Shown: positions 28,601 to 37,475, counted from the stretch's first letter. The stretch is 64,000 nucleotides of DNA from Pantoea trifolii (GCF_024506435.1 NZ_JANIET010000001.1:2480001-2544000); one strand, 5' to 3'. Notes: generated by a model not told the origin, from the letters alone. Numbers and translations are program-made.

Positions 28601-29622
28601 GCTTCAAGGTGTATCAGGCGGCGCAGGAGAATCCGCAGGACACCAAAGAGTGGAACAGCGGCACCTTCATTAAGCCAACGCTGATTGAGCTGGATCAGGT
28701 CAGCGATCTCGATAAAGAGGTGTTTGGTCCGGTGCTACACGTAGTGCGTTTCTCGCGTAACAACTTGCCGCAGCTGGTTGAGCAGATTAACGCGTCGGGT
28801 TATGGCCTGACGCTCGGCGTGCACACGCGTATCGATGAAACTATCGCGCAGGTTACGGCGACCGCTAAAGTCGGCAACCTTTACGTGAACCGCAATATGG
28901 TGGGTGCGGTGGTTGGCGTGCAGCCGTTCGGCGGCGAAGGTTTGTCGGGTACCGGTCCGAAAGCCGGTGGCCCGCTCTATCTTTATCGCCTGCTGGCCAA
29001 TCGTCCCGATGGCGCGCTGCGTATTACCTTTGATCGTCAGGATGCCGAGCGTCCGGTTGACAGTACGGTGCGTGCCGAGTTGATGCGTGCGCATCAGGCC
29101 TTGCAGCAATGGGCGCAGGATAAGCCCGAGCTGCTGGCGCTGTGTCAACGTTACGACGAACTGGCTCAGGCCGGTACGGTGCGTCTGTTGCCGGGCCCAA
29201 CCGGCGAGCGCAACACCTTCACCCTGCTGCCGCGTGAACATGTGTTGTGCATTGCCGATAACGCGGAAGATGCGCTGACGCAGTTGGCGGCGGTAACCAG
29301 CGTCGGCAGCCAGGCCCTCTGGCAGGATGATGAGTTGCATCGTGCGCTGCGTAAGTCTTTACCGGCGGAAGTGCAAGCGCACGTCAAGCTGGTGAAGGAT
29401 GCACTGGCGGCGGAATTTGATGCGGTGATTTATCACGGTGATGCCGATCAGCTGCGGAGTGTGTGTGAGCAGGTGGCGGCACGCGATGGCGCGATTGTTT
29501 CGGTGCAGGGCTTTGCGCGCGGCGAAACCAATCTGCTGCTGGAACGTTTGCTGATTGAGCGTTCACTGAGCGTCAATACCGCCGCAGCGGGCGGTAATGC
29601 GAGTTTGATGACCATCGGTTAA
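25678..29622 (+). CDS. putA: PutA trifunctional proline utilisation protein
   Basis: PutA oxidises proline to glutamate (FAD proline dehydrogenase, then NAD P5C dehydrogenase) and represses put genes when proline is low. Of 1,314 residues, the first 47 form the ribbon-helix-helix DNA-binding domain (TTTMGVKLDEATRDRI), followed by the proline dehydrogenase barrel (about 250-570) and the aldehyde dehydrogenase domain (about 650-1120) with catalytic Cys in SAGQRCSALR and FGGEGLSGTGPKAGGP. The ATG at 25678 has GAGGAC upstream; the frame stays open to 25531 but that part spans the operators. Trifunctional form like E. coli PutA, of nearly the same length. Confidence 0.98.
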   Translation: MGTTTMGVKLDEATRDRIKLAAQKLDRTSHWLIKQAIFNYLEQLEAGESVPEIPQQVIDALGDEGLPEESLQPFLDFAEHILPQSVTRSAITAAWRRPETDAVPMLLEQARLPAPLAEKTHQLAYSLADKLRHQKGATGRAGMVQSLLQEFSLSSQEGVALMCLAEALLRIPDKPTRDALIRDKISNGNWQSHLGRSPSMFVNAATWGLLFTGRLVSTHNEANLSRSLNRIIGKSGEPLIRKGVDMAMRLMGEQFVTGETIAEALANARKLEEKGFRYSYDMLGEAALTASDAKAYLVSYQQAIHAIGKASNGRGIYEGPGISIKLSALHPRYSRAQYERVMDELYPILKSLTLLARSYDIGINIDAEEADRLELSLDLLEKLCFEPELEGWNGIGFVIQAYQKRCPFVIDSLIDLAQRSRRRLMIRLVKGAYWDSEIKRAQIDGLEGYPVYTRKVYTDISYLACARKLLAVPNLIYPQFATHNAHTLAAIYQLAGNNYYPGQYEFQCLHGMGEPLYEQVVGKVADGKLNRPCRIYAPVGTHETLLAYLVRRLLENGANTSFVNRIADNTLPLDELVADPVAAVEKMGVAEGAVGLPHPKIPLPRDLYGAKRANSAGLDMANEHRLASLSSALLNSASQPWIAQPLVEGELGEGVSRPVLNPAAPADVVGSVREATEAEVSDALDAAVNAGPIWFATPPQERAAILERAAEAMEGQMQQLIGLLVREAGKTYNNAIAEVREAVDFLYYYAGMVRDDFDNETHRPLGPVVCISPWNFPLAIFAGQVAAALAAGNSVLAKPAEQTPLIAAQAVQILLDAGVPKGVLQLLPGQGETVGAQLTGDERVRGVMFTGSTAVATLLQRNLAGRLDPQGRPTPLIAETGGMNAMIVDSSALTEQVVVDIVASAFDSAGQRCSALRLLCIQDDVADHTLKMLRGAMAECRMGNPERLSTDIGPVIDAEAKANIERHIQALRNKGFKVYQAAQENPQDTKEWNSGTFIKPTLIELDQVSDLDKEVFGPVLHVVRFSRNNLPQLVEQINASGYGLTLGVHTRIDETIAQVTATAKVGNLYVNRNMVGAVVGVQPFGGEGLSGTGPKAGGPLYLYRLLANRPDGALRITFDRQDAERPVDSTVRAELMRAHQALQQWAQDKPELLALCQRYDELAQAGTVRLLPGPTGERNTFTLLPREHVLCIADNAEDALTQLAAVTSVGSQALWQDDELHRALRKSLPAEVQAHVKLVKDALAAEFDAVIYHGDADQLRSVCEQVAARDGAIVSVQGFARGETNLLLERLLIERSLSVNTAAAGGNASLMTIG

Positions 29623-29631
29623 CAGTAACAA

Positions 29632-29662
29632 CGTAGGGTCGCCATTCATGGCGACCTTTTTT
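29632..29662 (+). terminator. Palindromic repeat acting as putA terminator (copy 6)
   Basis: CGTAG, then GGTCGCCATTCATGGCGACC (29637-29656), then TTTTTT. Stem plus T run directly after the putA stop makes a good rho-independent terminator out of a repeat copy. Confidence 0.8.
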
Positions 29663-30744
29663 CACGCCGCAGACTTACCCCGCTTCAACCCAATCAACGT
29701 TGGAAACACAAACAGCGACTGCCCCAATCCACGATTGGTCACTTGCCACACCGCAACCGAACACAGCGAACAGATCCCGACGATCGCCAGCGGATAGAAG
29801 CAGGCCCACAGTATCGAGAACCACGCTTGCTCAAACAGGTGATGACGCTGGGCGAACAGAATCGCTGACATACCGAAGAACTCAATGAAGATGCGGTGTA
29901 TCACGTAGATTTGCAGCGTGTTACGCCCAACCCAGTTCAGATAACTCATCTTGAAGTGTGCATTGAGCCAGCGACACGCCGCCACGCTGAACAGCACCGC
30001 AAGGATGCACAGGAACAAACTCTTATCCAACCCAAAGATGACGTGCAGGCCAGATACCGCGGCCAGGATCGCCCAGGGCACAATGTTGTCGCGACGCCAT
30101 TCACTGAGACGCAGCATCATTGGGCTCCAGAACGCCCCCAGCAGGAAGAACAGGAAATACTGCGCCACGCTCTGTGGTCCCCAATAGGGAATGATCTTCT
30201 CCACCGCCAGATAGTTCAGCGTAATTGCCACCACCAGCAACGCCACTTTCTGCTGTTTAAAGATCTTGGCGCACAGGAAATAGAGCGCTAAGCCGTAGAG
30301 ATACCACGAGGTGCTCATGGCGAGGAACGTGAGCTTTAAGAACTCCAGCAGCGAACCGGCATACGCCGCATTGAGGTTCTGCGAAATACGCTGTCCGGTG
30401 ATCTCGGTTGAGATGCCAACAATCGACCACCATTGAATAAAGCCCCACAGAATATAGAGATAAAACAGGTTGGTGATGCGGCTGGTAAACACCTGTTTCC
30501 ACGGCCGATTTAAAATACCGTTGGTAGCTAATAAACCCGAAACAAAGAAAAACGCTGGCATACGCAGCGGCGACAATACGGTATTAAACTGCACCCATAT
30601 TTCTGCAGGGATCCAACCCGCCGTCAATAATTTAACCGTACCTTCGAATCCAGGTAATACGGTGTGATACAACACCACCAGTAATATGCAGGCTCCCTTG
30701 AGGGTATTTATCCATGCGATATCTTCTTTCCTGGCGTTATTCAT
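29662..30744 (-). CDS. Membrane acyltransferase, Acyl_transf_3 family, copy 1
   Basis: A 360-residue integral membrane protein with about ten membrane segments. It begins ARKEDIAWINTLKGACILLVVLYHTVLPG, the usual start of acyltransferase-3 proteins, with the conserved His in YHT and PAFFFVSGLLATNG a little later. Such enzymes move acetyl or other acyl groups to sugars of surface polymers. The substrate cannot be told. A close paralogue lies 456 bases upstream on the same strand. Confidence 0.88.
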   Translation of the reverse strand: MNNARKEDIAWINTLKGACILLVVLYHTVLPGFEGTVKLLTAGWIPAEIWVQFNTVLSPLRMPAFFFVSGLLATNGILNRPWKQVFTSRITNLFYLYILWGFIQWWSIVGISTEITGQRISQNLNAAYAGSLLEFLKLTFLAMSTSWYLYGLALYFLCAKIFKQQKVALLVVAITLNYLAVEKIIPYWGPQSVAQYFLFFLLGAFWSPMMLRLSEWRRDNIVPWAILAAVSGLHVIFGLDKSLFLCILAVLFSVAACRWLNAHFKMSYLNWVGRNTLQIYVIHRIFIEFFGMSAILFAQRHHLFEQAWFSILWACFYPLAIVGICSLCSVAVWQVTNRGLGQSLFVFPTLIGLKRGKSAA

Positions 30745-31200
30745 ATGATGACTCCCGCTGCTGTTGCTGTGTAGGTCTTAAAGGAGAAGGTTGAGGAAAT
30801 AAGCGTTGAAGCATTTATGATTATTCAACGATTATTAAACAGCGGGCGAAGGCATGATGTAGCGAAAGTCCTAAATGTTTTTTTGTGGTCCTGATATAAC
30901 AATACTTTACACATCCAGACAAAAATAGAACCCTGAGCAGGCTAAGGAAATTTGCCTTAATTAGAGTCACTAAAAGGTTATTAAGTAAAATAAGTGTGAG
31001 CGGTGTCGCGCAGGGAAATTAAGAACAATCCACCCTTTCTTATGCCAGATTAAATTCAAATCCTAAATAAAGAATTACTTAATGTGGTAAATGGATAAGC
31101 GTGAATATTAGCGTTGTGGTAACGCGGAAGTTGTAGGGTCGCCATTAATGGCGACCGAATAACAAACAAAATCAGGACCAAAAAAACTGGCCCGATTAAA
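30745..31200. other. Gap between the two acyltransferase genes with repeat copy 7
   Basis: AT-rich, no believable gene. It holds one perfect palindrome GGTCGCCATTAATGGCGACC at 31137-31156 preceded by TGTAG. The remainder probably carries a promoter for the downstream acyltransferase; no clear site was picked out. Confidence 0.7.
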
Positions 31201-32289
31201 TTATTGCTGCGGCGCGCTTTTGCTTTCGAGCGCAGATTTACGCAACAGGCGCGGATAGAGAAATAGCATGCGGCCCGGCCCCCGGTTGAGCAGCGTCCAC
31301 ACCAGCAAAGAAATACTGGTACACAACGCAACGCCGGTAATTGGCATCAACAGCGCCCATACCCAGCTAAAGGCGGTATTGTCAAACCAGCCATAATGCA
31401 CCGCCAGCACGATCGCACTCAACCCCAGCAGCTCAATAAAGATGCGGTGCAGTACGTAAATTTGTAGCGTGTTGCGGCCAATCCAGTTGAGCCACGCCAT
31501 ATTGAATCGTTCATTGAGGAAGCGGCACAGCACAATACCAAACACGATGGTCAGCAGGCTGTAGAACGGATTTTTGTAGATGCCACCGACATGATGCAGC
31601 AGACCGATCAGCGCAATGCCGCCCAGCATCAACCAGTGCTGACGCTTCAGCTCACTCAACTCAATCAACGCCTGGCTGAAGAACACGCCGAGCAGGAAGT
31701 AGAGATAGTTCTGCGCCACGCTGGCAGGTCCCCAGCCGGGAATCAGGCTGAATTGTGCCGCGTAGGTGGCGACAATCGCCAGCGCCATTAAGGCCAGCTT
31801 CTGTTTGTGGAACAGCTTGGTGAACAGGAAGAATCCGGCCAGCGCGTAGAGATACCACAGGCTGGTCATTGAGGTCATCAGCAGCTTCACGAACTCAAAC
31901 GGCGTGTCGGCATAGGCGGCGTTTTTGGTACTAGAGAGCCGTTCACCCAGATGCGTGGAGATGTAGTGAATACTTAACCACTGAATCACGCCCCACAGCA
32001 GGTAGAGGTAGACGATGTTGCTGAACTTCTTGGTAAACACCTCTTTCCAGCTTTTTTTGGTGATGGAACTGGCGGCCAGCAAACCGGAGACAAAGAAGAA
32101 GGCCGGCATGCGCAGCGGTGACAGATAGGTGTTAAATGCCACCCACCAGTGTGCGGGCAGCAGTCCAGCGGTGAGATGATGCAGCGAAGGCGCGAACGTG
32201 GTGATGATGGAGTGATGTAACACCACCATCAAAATACAGCCCCCTTTGAGCGTGTTGATCCAGAGGACCTCTTTCCTGGCAGTCGTCAT
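31201..32289 (-). CDS. Membrane acyltransferase, Acyl_transf_3 family, copy 2
   Basis: A 362-residue paralogue of the next gene on this strand: MTTARKEVLWINTLKGGCILMVVLHHSIIT, PLRMPAFFFVSGLLAASS, and WIGRNTLQIYVLHRIFIELLG (WVGRNTLQIYVIHRIFIEFFG in the other copy). About ten membrane segments and the family His in HHS. AGGACAT stands before the ATG. The two copies must be a tandem duplication; the shared parts are spread over the whole length, so both look functional. Role probably surface sugar acylation, substrate unknown. Confidence 0.88.
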   Translation of the reverse strand: MTTARKEVLWINTLKGGCILMVVLHHSIITTFAPSLHHLTAGLLPAHWWVAFNTYLSPLRMPAFFFVSGLLAASSITKKSWKEVFTKKFSNIVYLYLLWGVIQWLSIHYISTHLGERLSSTKNAAYADTPFEFVKLLMTSMTSLWYLYALAGFFLFTKLFHKQKLALMALAIVATYAAQFSLIPGWGPASVAQNYLYFLLGVFFSQALIELSELKRQHWLMLGGIALIGLLHHVGGIYKNPFYSLLTIVFGIVLCRFLNERFNMAWLNWIGRNTLQIYVLHRIFIELLGLSAIVLAVHYGWFDNTAFSWVWALLMPITGVALCTSISLLVWTLLNRGPGRMLFLYPRLLRKSALESKSAPQQ

Positions 32290-32558
32290 TGCTATGTCCT
32301 AATTGCGCCATGAATTTGTAAAGAATTATTTATATTTACAAAGATGTCTCAATCAGGACTTTCCTAATAAGGAAAATCTCGGAAGCACTAAGGCGAGAGG
32401 AAGTTAATTTATCATTAAATTCAATGCGTTATATTTAATTCTGAAATTAACTTTAGGATAAAACCGAGAGATAAAGACCAGCAGATAATGAGTAAAAACC
32501 GGTTATTTCTTTAATGTACGTCTTGCAATTGAGTAGAAATATCGATGAGCGGTTAAGC

Positions 32559-32636
32559 GGTGCGCATGAATGCGCACCCTACGATGTAGCGTGCAGGATG
32601 CGCATGGTCTTCGTAGGGTCGCCATTTATGGTGACC
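32559..32636. repeat. Two palindromic repeats, copies 8 and 9
   Basis: GGTGCGCATGAATGCGCACC with CTACG after it (to 32583), and CGTAG followed by GGTCGCCATTTATGGTGACC (32617-32636). One copy of each sub-type, head to head, in the 358-base gap between tcyN and the acyltransferase gene. The rest of the gap is AT-rich with no gene. Confidence 0.85.
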
Positions 32637-32647
32637 TGCCGTTTAAA

Positions 32648-33400
32648 TCACTGGTTCAAAAACTTGTCGAGAAATTGCCGGGTACGCGCCTGCTGCGGAT
32701 TAGTGAATAGCTCTTTTGCCGCGCCCTGCTCCACGATGCGTCCCTGATCCATAAAGATGGCGCGATCCGCGACGTCACGCGCAAAGCTCATCTCATGGGT
32801 GACGATCACCATGGTGCGTTTCTCCTGCGCCAGCGCGCGAATGGTGTTGAGCACCTCGCCCACCAGCTCAGGATCAAGCGCCGACGTCGGCTCATCGAAC
32901 AGAATCACTTCCGGACGCATCGCCAGCGCGCGGGCAATCGCCACACGCTGCTGCTGTCCGCCAGAAAGACGACGCGGAAAACTCTCTTCCTTGCCGTGCA
33001 ATCCCACTTTCTCCAGCAAACTGCGCGCCCGCGCGATGGCTTCCGCCTTCGGTTCACCTTTGACGATCACCGGCCCTTCAATGATGTTCTCCAGCACCGA
33101 GCGGTGCGGGAACAGATTGAAGTTCTGGAATACAAAGCCAACCTGCTGACGCAACTGGCGCACCAGCTGCTTCTGCTTATTGAGGCCGAGCGCCGCATCA
33201 ATGGCAATATCACCGACTTTAATACGTCCGCTTTCCGGTACTTCCAGCAAATTGATACTGCGCAGCAGCGTGGTTTTACCGGAGCCGCTTGGCCCGATAA
33301 TGGCCACCACTTCGCCAGGTGCCACGTCGAGATCGATGCCGTGCAGCACCGTCTGGCCGTGAAACTGTTTCACCAGCTGACGGACTTCAATTGCACTCAT
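32648..33400 (-). CDS. tcyN: TcyN L-cystine ABC transporter ATPase
   Basis: A 250-residue ABC ATPase with Walker A GPSGSGKTT, signature LSGGQQQR and Walker B VILFDEPTSALD, the same length as E. coli TcyN (YecC). It powers cystine and related sulphur amino acid import by TcyL with binding protein TcyJ. The ATG at 33400 overlaps the tcyL stop (ATGA); a longer in-frame opening is only the other frame of tcyL. Confidence 0.97.
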   Translation of the reverse strand: MSAIEVRQLVKQFHGQTVLHGIDLDVAPGEVVAIIGPSGSGKTTLLRSINLLEVPESGRIKVGDIAIDAALGLNKQKQLVRQLRQQVGFVFQNFNLFPHRSVLENIIEGPVIVKGEPKAEAIARARSLLEKVGLHGKEESFPRRLSGGQQQRVAIARALAMRPEVILFDEPTSALDPELVGEVLNTIRALAQEKRTMVIVTHEMSFARDVADRAIFMDQGRIVEQGAAKELFTNPQQARTRQFLDKFLNQ

Positions 33401-34065
33401 TTGCCCTCCCGATCCTGTCGATTCACATGCGCTTCCAGGCGATTTTGCAACGCCGATAGCACGGTCGCCATCACCCAGTAAATCAGCGAGGCCGCCAGAT
33501 ACATAGTGAACACCTCCAGCGTCCGTGAGGTGATCAGCTGCGCCTGACGAAACAGCTCCGGCACCTGAATTGTGGCGGCCAGCGAGGTATCTTTCACCAG
33601 GCTGATAAAGCTGTTGCCCAGCGGCGGCAGCGCGGTGCGCGCGGCCTGTGGCAGGATCACGCGACGTAGCGTTTGCCACGGCGTCATGCCGATGCTGGCA
33701 GCGGCTTCCCACTGCCCGCGTTCAATCGAGGCAATCGCGCCGCGCAGTGATTCAGAAGCGTAAGCGGCGGTATTCAGCGACAGACCAATCATCGCCGACG
33801 GAATCGGATCCAGCTCGATACCAAACTGCGGCAGACCGTAATAGATCATAAACAGTTGGGCGATGAGCGGCGTGCCACGGAAAATCGACACGTAGATGCG
33901 CGCCAGCCAGTTGATTGGCCAGAAGTGCGACAGACGCATTAGCGCCAGCACGAAGCCAAGTATCAGGCCGAAGAACATCCCGCCGATACTCAGCTGCAGC
34001 GTGAACAGCGCGCCTTTCAGTAAAAATGGTGCTGAATCCAGCACCAGTTGTAAGCTTTCCTGCAT
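33397..34065 (-). CDS. tcyL: TcyL L-cystine ABC transporter permease
   Basis: A 222-residue inner membrane permease with about five membrane segments and the EAA loop EAAASIGMTPWQTLRRVILPQA that contacts the ATPase. Length and sequence fit TcyL (YecS). Its start codon shares a base with the stop of tcyJ, and it overlaps tcyN by 4, so the three are one unit. Confidence 0.97.
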   Translation of the reverse strand: MQESLQLVLDSAPFLLKGALFTLQLSIGGMFFGLILGFVLALMRLSHFWPINWLARIYVSIFRGTPLIAQLFMIYYGLPQFGIELDPIPSAMIGLSLNTAAYASESLRGAIASIERGQWEAAASIGMTPWQTLRRVILPQAARTALPPLGNSFISLVKDTSLAATIQVPELFRQAQLITSRTLEVFTMYLAASLIYWVMATVLSALQNRLEAHVNRQDREGK

Positions 34066-34865
34066 TATTTAGTGACGTCCGCGCCGAACCATTTCTCAGA
34101 CAGTTTGCTCAGCGAGCCATCTTTCTGCATGTCCGCGATGGCGGAGTCGATGGCTTTCAGCAGATCGTCGTTGCCTTTACGCAGCGCCACGCCTGATTCC
34201 AGACGGGAGAAGGCCGGACCAGCCACCGCCATGGTGTCGCCGGTTTTCTTCACCAGATCCAGCGCCGCTAAGCGGTCCACCAGAATGGCATCTAAACGGC
34301 CTGAACGCAGGTCCTGATACTTGGTTGGGTCATCATCATAGGTACGCACATCGGCTTTCGGCACGTTATCCTTCAACCACTGCTCGTAGTTGGAACCGAG
34401 ACCGACGCCGACTTTCTTGCCGGCCAGATCGTCTGGCTTAGTGACGGTGGCCGCGTTTTTCTTCAGCGTCAGCGCCTGCACGCCAGAGATGGTGTACGGC
34501 GTGGAGAAGTCATACTTCTTCTTACGCTCTGGCGAAATAGTGACCTGATTAATCACCACGTCGATACGTTTGGAATCCAGCGAGGCCAGCATGCCGTCCC
34601 ATTTGGTCGGACGCAGATCGGCTTTCACGCCAAGGTGTTGAGCCAGCGCCTGCGCGAACTCCACTTCGAAGCCGGTCAGCTGGCCTTTTTCATCCTGAAA
34701 ACTGAACGGCGGATAAGTGCCTTCCAGACCGACGCGCAGCTCGCCTTTACTCTTTACTTTTGCCAGCAAATCTTCTGCGGCGAAGGATTTAACGTTAACG
34801 CCCGCAACCAGCGCGACCGCCATCATGCCCATCACCATTTGGCGACGAATAGGAGAGAAAATCAT
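34065..34865 (-). CDS. tcyJ: TcyJ (FliY) cystine-binding protein
   Basis: A 266-residue periplasmic binding protein, the same length as E. coli TcyJ, with a signal peptide ending about KSFA-AEDLL and the family blocks LRVGLEGTYPPFSFQDEKGQLTGFEVE in outline and IDVVINQVTISPERKKKYDFS. It binds L-cystine for TcyLN. ATG at 34865 follows GGGGTAAAC. In E. coli tcyJ precedes dcyD; here dcyD comes first and a repeat copy sits between them. Confidence 0.96.
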   Translation of the reverse strand: MIFSPIRRQMVMGMMAVALVAGVNVKSFAAEDLLAKVKSKGELRVGLEGTYPPFSFQDEKGQLTGFEVEFAQALAQHLGVKADLRPTKWDGMLASLDSKRIDVVINQVTISPERKKKYDFSTPYTISGVQALTLKKNAATVTKPDDLAGKKVGVGLGSNYEQWLKDNVPKADVRTYDDDPTKYQDLRSGRLDAILVDRLAALDLVKKTGDTMAVAGPAFSRLESGVALRKGNDDLLKAIDSAIADMQKDGSLSKLSEKWFGADVTK

Positions 34866-34903
34866 GTTTACCCCATTTATTGTGATGTGTTGTTGTGTGC
34901 TTT

Positions 34904-34927
34904 GTAGGGTCGCCATGCATGGCGACC
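34904..34927. repeat. Palindromic repeat copy 10 between dcyD and tcyJ
   Basis: Perfect palindrome GGTCGCCATGCATGGCGACC (34908-34927) preceded by GTAG, in the gap between dcyD and tcyJ on the minus strand. Confidence 0.85.
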
Positions 34928-34972
34928 TCTTCTGAATAACCGCCGGATTATAAACCGTTTTTACGTTCTGTC

Positions 34973-35959
34973 TCAGATCGAAGGGTGATAAGCAAATAAC
35001 GCCGGCGATCCACCGGTATGCACGAACAGCAGCGGACCTTCACGACGGAAGCGATTTTGCGCAATGCCATCAATTAATCCCGCCATCGCTTTGCCGGTGT
35101 ACACCGGATCGAGCATGATGCCTTCCAGGCGCGCCAGCAGTTTCACCGCCGCCATGCCCTCTTCGTTGGGTTCGCCGTAACGCGGCGCGAAGTAATCATC
35201 CCACAAGGTGATCGGTGCTTTGGCCTGCACTTCCAGCTGCTCGACTAACGCGCTACGAATGCGTTCCACCACCGGCAACTGCGCCTCAACTTTACGCGAT
35301 ACGGTGACGCCAACCAGCTCGGTTTCTGGCAGCAATTGCTCCAGACCAATCGCCAAACCCGCGTGCGTGCCGGCGCTGCCGGAAGCAACCACCACTGCGG
35401 CAAAATCCACCACGCCTTCGCTTTGATGCGCAATCTCCTGCGCGCACTCAACGTAGCCGAGCGCACCGAGCGCATTAGAACCGCCGACCGGTACAATATA
35501 CGGTCGGAATCCCTGTGCTTCGAGGTGTTCGGCCTGCGCGGCCAGCTGTTCAGTGGGATTGTGCAGCGCATCGACCATGACGATTTCCACATCCATCAAA
35601 TCGAGCAGCAAGCGGTTGCCGTTGCTGAGATAGTTTTCTGCTGTGGTGCCAATCGGGTTTTCCAGCAGCGCCACGCACTTCAGGCCGAGCTTCGCCGCCA
35701 CGGCGGCGGTTTGGCGCACGTGGTTAGATTGAATCGCACCCGCCGTCAGCAGCACATCCGCGCCTTCACGCAGCGCATCCGCAGCCAGGAATTCGAGTTT
35801 ACGCAGTTTGTTACCGCCGAGAGCGACCGGCGTGAAGTCATCGCGCTTAATAAAGATATCGCGACCCAGATAGTCAGAAAGCCGTGGCAAATGCTCAAGC
35901 GGCGTAGGTGCACCGAGTAATTCAAGACGTGGGAACTGGTGCAGAAGATGTAAGGACAA
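34973..35959 (-). CDS. dcyD: D-cysteine desulfhydrase DcyD
   Basis: A PLP enzyme that breaks D-cysteine into pyruvate, sulphide and ammonia. The PLP lysine region is [21 protein letters not shown] in outline, and [20 protein letters not shown] follows as in E. coli. I choose a TTG start at 35959: GGAGG stands 5 bases before it, the protein is then 328 residues, exactly the E. coli length, and its start ([12 protein letters not shown]) lines up with E. coli DcyD. The ATG 12 bases upstream has no binding site. Confidence 0.95.
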   Translation of the reverse strand: MSLHLLHQFPRLELLGAPTPLEHLPRLSDYLGRDIFIKRDDFTPVALGGNKLRKLEFLAADALREGADVLLTAGAIQSNHVRQTAAVAAKLGLKCVALLENPIGTTAENYLSNGNRLLLDLMDVEIVMVDALHNPTEQLAAQAEHLEAQGFRPYIVPVGGSNALGALGYVECAQEIAHQSEGVVDFAAVVVASGSAGTHAGLAIGLEQLLPETELVGVTVSRKVEAQLPVVERIRSALVEQLEVQAKAPITLWDDYFAPRYGEPNEEGMAAVKLLARLEGIMLDPVYTGKAMAGLIDGIAQNRFRREGPLLFVHTGGSPALFAYHPSI

Positions 35960-36045
35960 TGCAGCCTCCATTCGGGCAATGTGCAGTTATCCATACAGTG
36001 TTGCAGAAGATGAGAAAAGTCGCACCCGGAATTCACCGCGTGCTG

Positions 36046-36079
36046 CCCTTGTTGCTGTCATGCTCGACAACAACAAGGG
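36046..36079 (-). terminator. Long hairpin between fliZ and dcyD
   Basis: A 9-bp stem CCCTTGTTG / CAACAAGGG with a second inner stem (TGTC/GACA), 12 bases past the fliZ stop. No good T run, so a partial or Rho-assisted end is more likely than a strong one. Confidence 0.55.
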
Positions 36080-36090
36080 TGGATTCACCA

Positions 36091-36594
36091 TCAGCCCTGC
36101 TGCCAGCCTAAAAACTGGTCATATTTGCGCAGTGCGATGCGGTAATTGTTATTGCCCGCATCAGGCAGATCGTTCTCCAGACACTCATGCCAGCTATTGC
36201 CCCGTAAACGATCGGCCGGGAAATTTTTCGCCTTCAGCATGTCATCAAGCCGACGCAAACGTACTACATACTCACGTATGGTACTGTGGCTCATCTCCGT
36301 CTGCTCAAACAGGTATTGCTTAAACGCCATAATGTCGAAGTAATTCGGATGGGTATTACAGAAAATATCGCTGCAGAAACGACACAAGGCGGTCAATTCT
36401 GGCTGGAGTTTCATCCACACCTGATCGTCAATCATTTGGTCCATGCGTGCGATGGCCTCTTTATTGATGATCTGGCCGCGAAAGACTAACGCCATACGAT
36501 CTAAAACTTTGCCACAGTGTGAACAATTGCTTTGGCTGTGCTTATAGTCTTTAAGATAGCGACTTAACGGTCTGGCTTTAACTTTGGCTCCCAT
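36091..36594 (-). CDS. fliZ: FliZ flagellar/motility regulator
   Basis: A 167-residue FliZ, basic with a phage-integrase-like look in its second half (YVVRLRRLDDML). FliZ acts on flagellar gene expression and antagonises sigma-S promoters in E. coli. It follows fliA by 51 bases on the same strand, as in E. coli, and is likely co-transcribed with it. Confidence 0.93.
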   Translation of the reverse strand: MGAKVKARPLSRYLKDYKHSQSNCSHCGKVLDRMALVFRGQIINKEAIARMDQMIDDQVWMKLQPELTALCRFCSDIFCNTHPNYFDIMAFKQYLFEQTEMSHSTIREYVVRLRRLDDMLKAKNFPADRLRGNSWHECLENDLPDAGNNNYRIALRKYDQFLGWQQG

Positions 36595-36645
36595 TGCTGA
36601 GTCCCCGGTTTTATTGTTTTTTTCGATCGCCAGGAACTGAGTCTG

Positions 36646-37368
36646 TTAGCGCGCCCCCGATAATCGGGCACGCAGGCGTTTGATCGCCTGACTGTGCAGT
36701 TGGCTGACGCGGGATTCCCCCACTTCCAGCACCGCGCCAATCTCCTTCAGGTTCAGTTCTTCCTGGTAGTACAGTGTGAGCACGAGTTTTTCACGTTCAG
36801 GCAACGCCTCAATCGCTTCAATTACGCGGTCACGTAGGTTTCCTTCCAACAACTGATGAAGCGGGTTGGCTTCCTCATGCCCCTCCGTCACCAGCTCCGC
36901 ACTGTCGCCGTGTTCTTCCCGATACTCGTCGTAGGAGAAGAGTTGGCTGTTGTTGGTATCGAGCAGAATCTGCCGATACTCCTCCAGCGAAACATTCAGT
37001 CGCTCAGCCACTTCCTGCTCAGTAGCCGAGCGCCCCAACGCTTGTTCTACCTGATGCATGGCACCTGCTACTTCGCGCGCATTTCTGCGAACGCTGCGTG
37101 GTGCCCAGTCGCGACTGCGCAGTTCATCCAGCATTGCTCCCCGGATACGCTGCACGGCGTAGGTGGTAAAGGCGGTGCCCTGTAGCGCATCGTAGCGCTC
37201 CACGGCATTCAATAAGCCAATGCCACCGGCCTGCAGCAGATCGTCAAGCTCAACGCTGGCTGGCAAACGTACCTGCAGGCGTAGCGCTTCATGCCGCACC
37301 AGAGGAACGTAGCGCTGCCAGAGCGAATGTTTATCCATCACGCCATCGGCGGTATAGAGATCGTTCAC
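36646..37368 (-). CDS. fliA: FliA, flagellar sigma factor sigma-28
   Basis: A 240-residue sigma factor of FliA type with region 2 (VELDDLLQAGGIGLLNAVERYD, AFTTYAVQRIRGAMLDELR) and region 4 (LTLYYQEELNLKEIGAVLEVGESRVSQ), nearly the same as E. coli. It directs transcription of late flagellar, motor and chemotaxis genes; sites for it are visible before fliC, fliD, a chemoreceptor gene and fliA itself. Start codon is GTG, as in E. coli. Confidence 0.98.
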   Translation of the reverse strand: MNDLYTADGVMDKHSLWQRYVPLVRHEALRLQVRLPASVELDDLLQAGGIGLLNAVERYDALQGTAFTTYAVQRIRGAMLDELRSRDWAPRSVRRNAREVAGAMHQVEQALGRSATEQEVAERLNVSLEEYRQILLDTNNSQLFSYDEYREEHGDSAELVTEGHEEANPLHQLLEGNLRDRVIEAIEALPEREKLVLTLYYQEELNLKEIGAVLEVGESRVSQLHSQAIKRLRARLSGAR

Positions 37369-37392
37369 GTTGACTACCCTGCGTTAGTAAAG

Positions 37393-37419
37393 TTATCGGC
37401 ATGATTATCCAATTCTGTA
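37393..37419 (-). promoter_or_regulatory. Sigma-28 promoter of fliA
   Basis: On the minus strand, -35 TACAGAAT (5 of 8 to TAAAGTTT), 11-base spacer, -10 GCCGATAA (8 of 8). The -10 ends 25 bases before the fliA start, which allows self-activation. Confidence 0.75.
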
Positions 37420-37475
37420 GGGGTTTTGATTGGCAGAATAGGCGGGCAAAAGCGAGGTTATTTCAAATTTGTTAT

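Noticed and set aside
31056..31331. A 91-codon ORF at the end of the second acyltransferase gene
   Set aside because: It overlaps a real gene in another frame and runs through a repeat copy.
33401..33712. An N-terminal extension of tcyN
   Set aside because: It is the out-of-frame translation of tcyL; the ATGA overlap and E. coli length fix the start at 33400.
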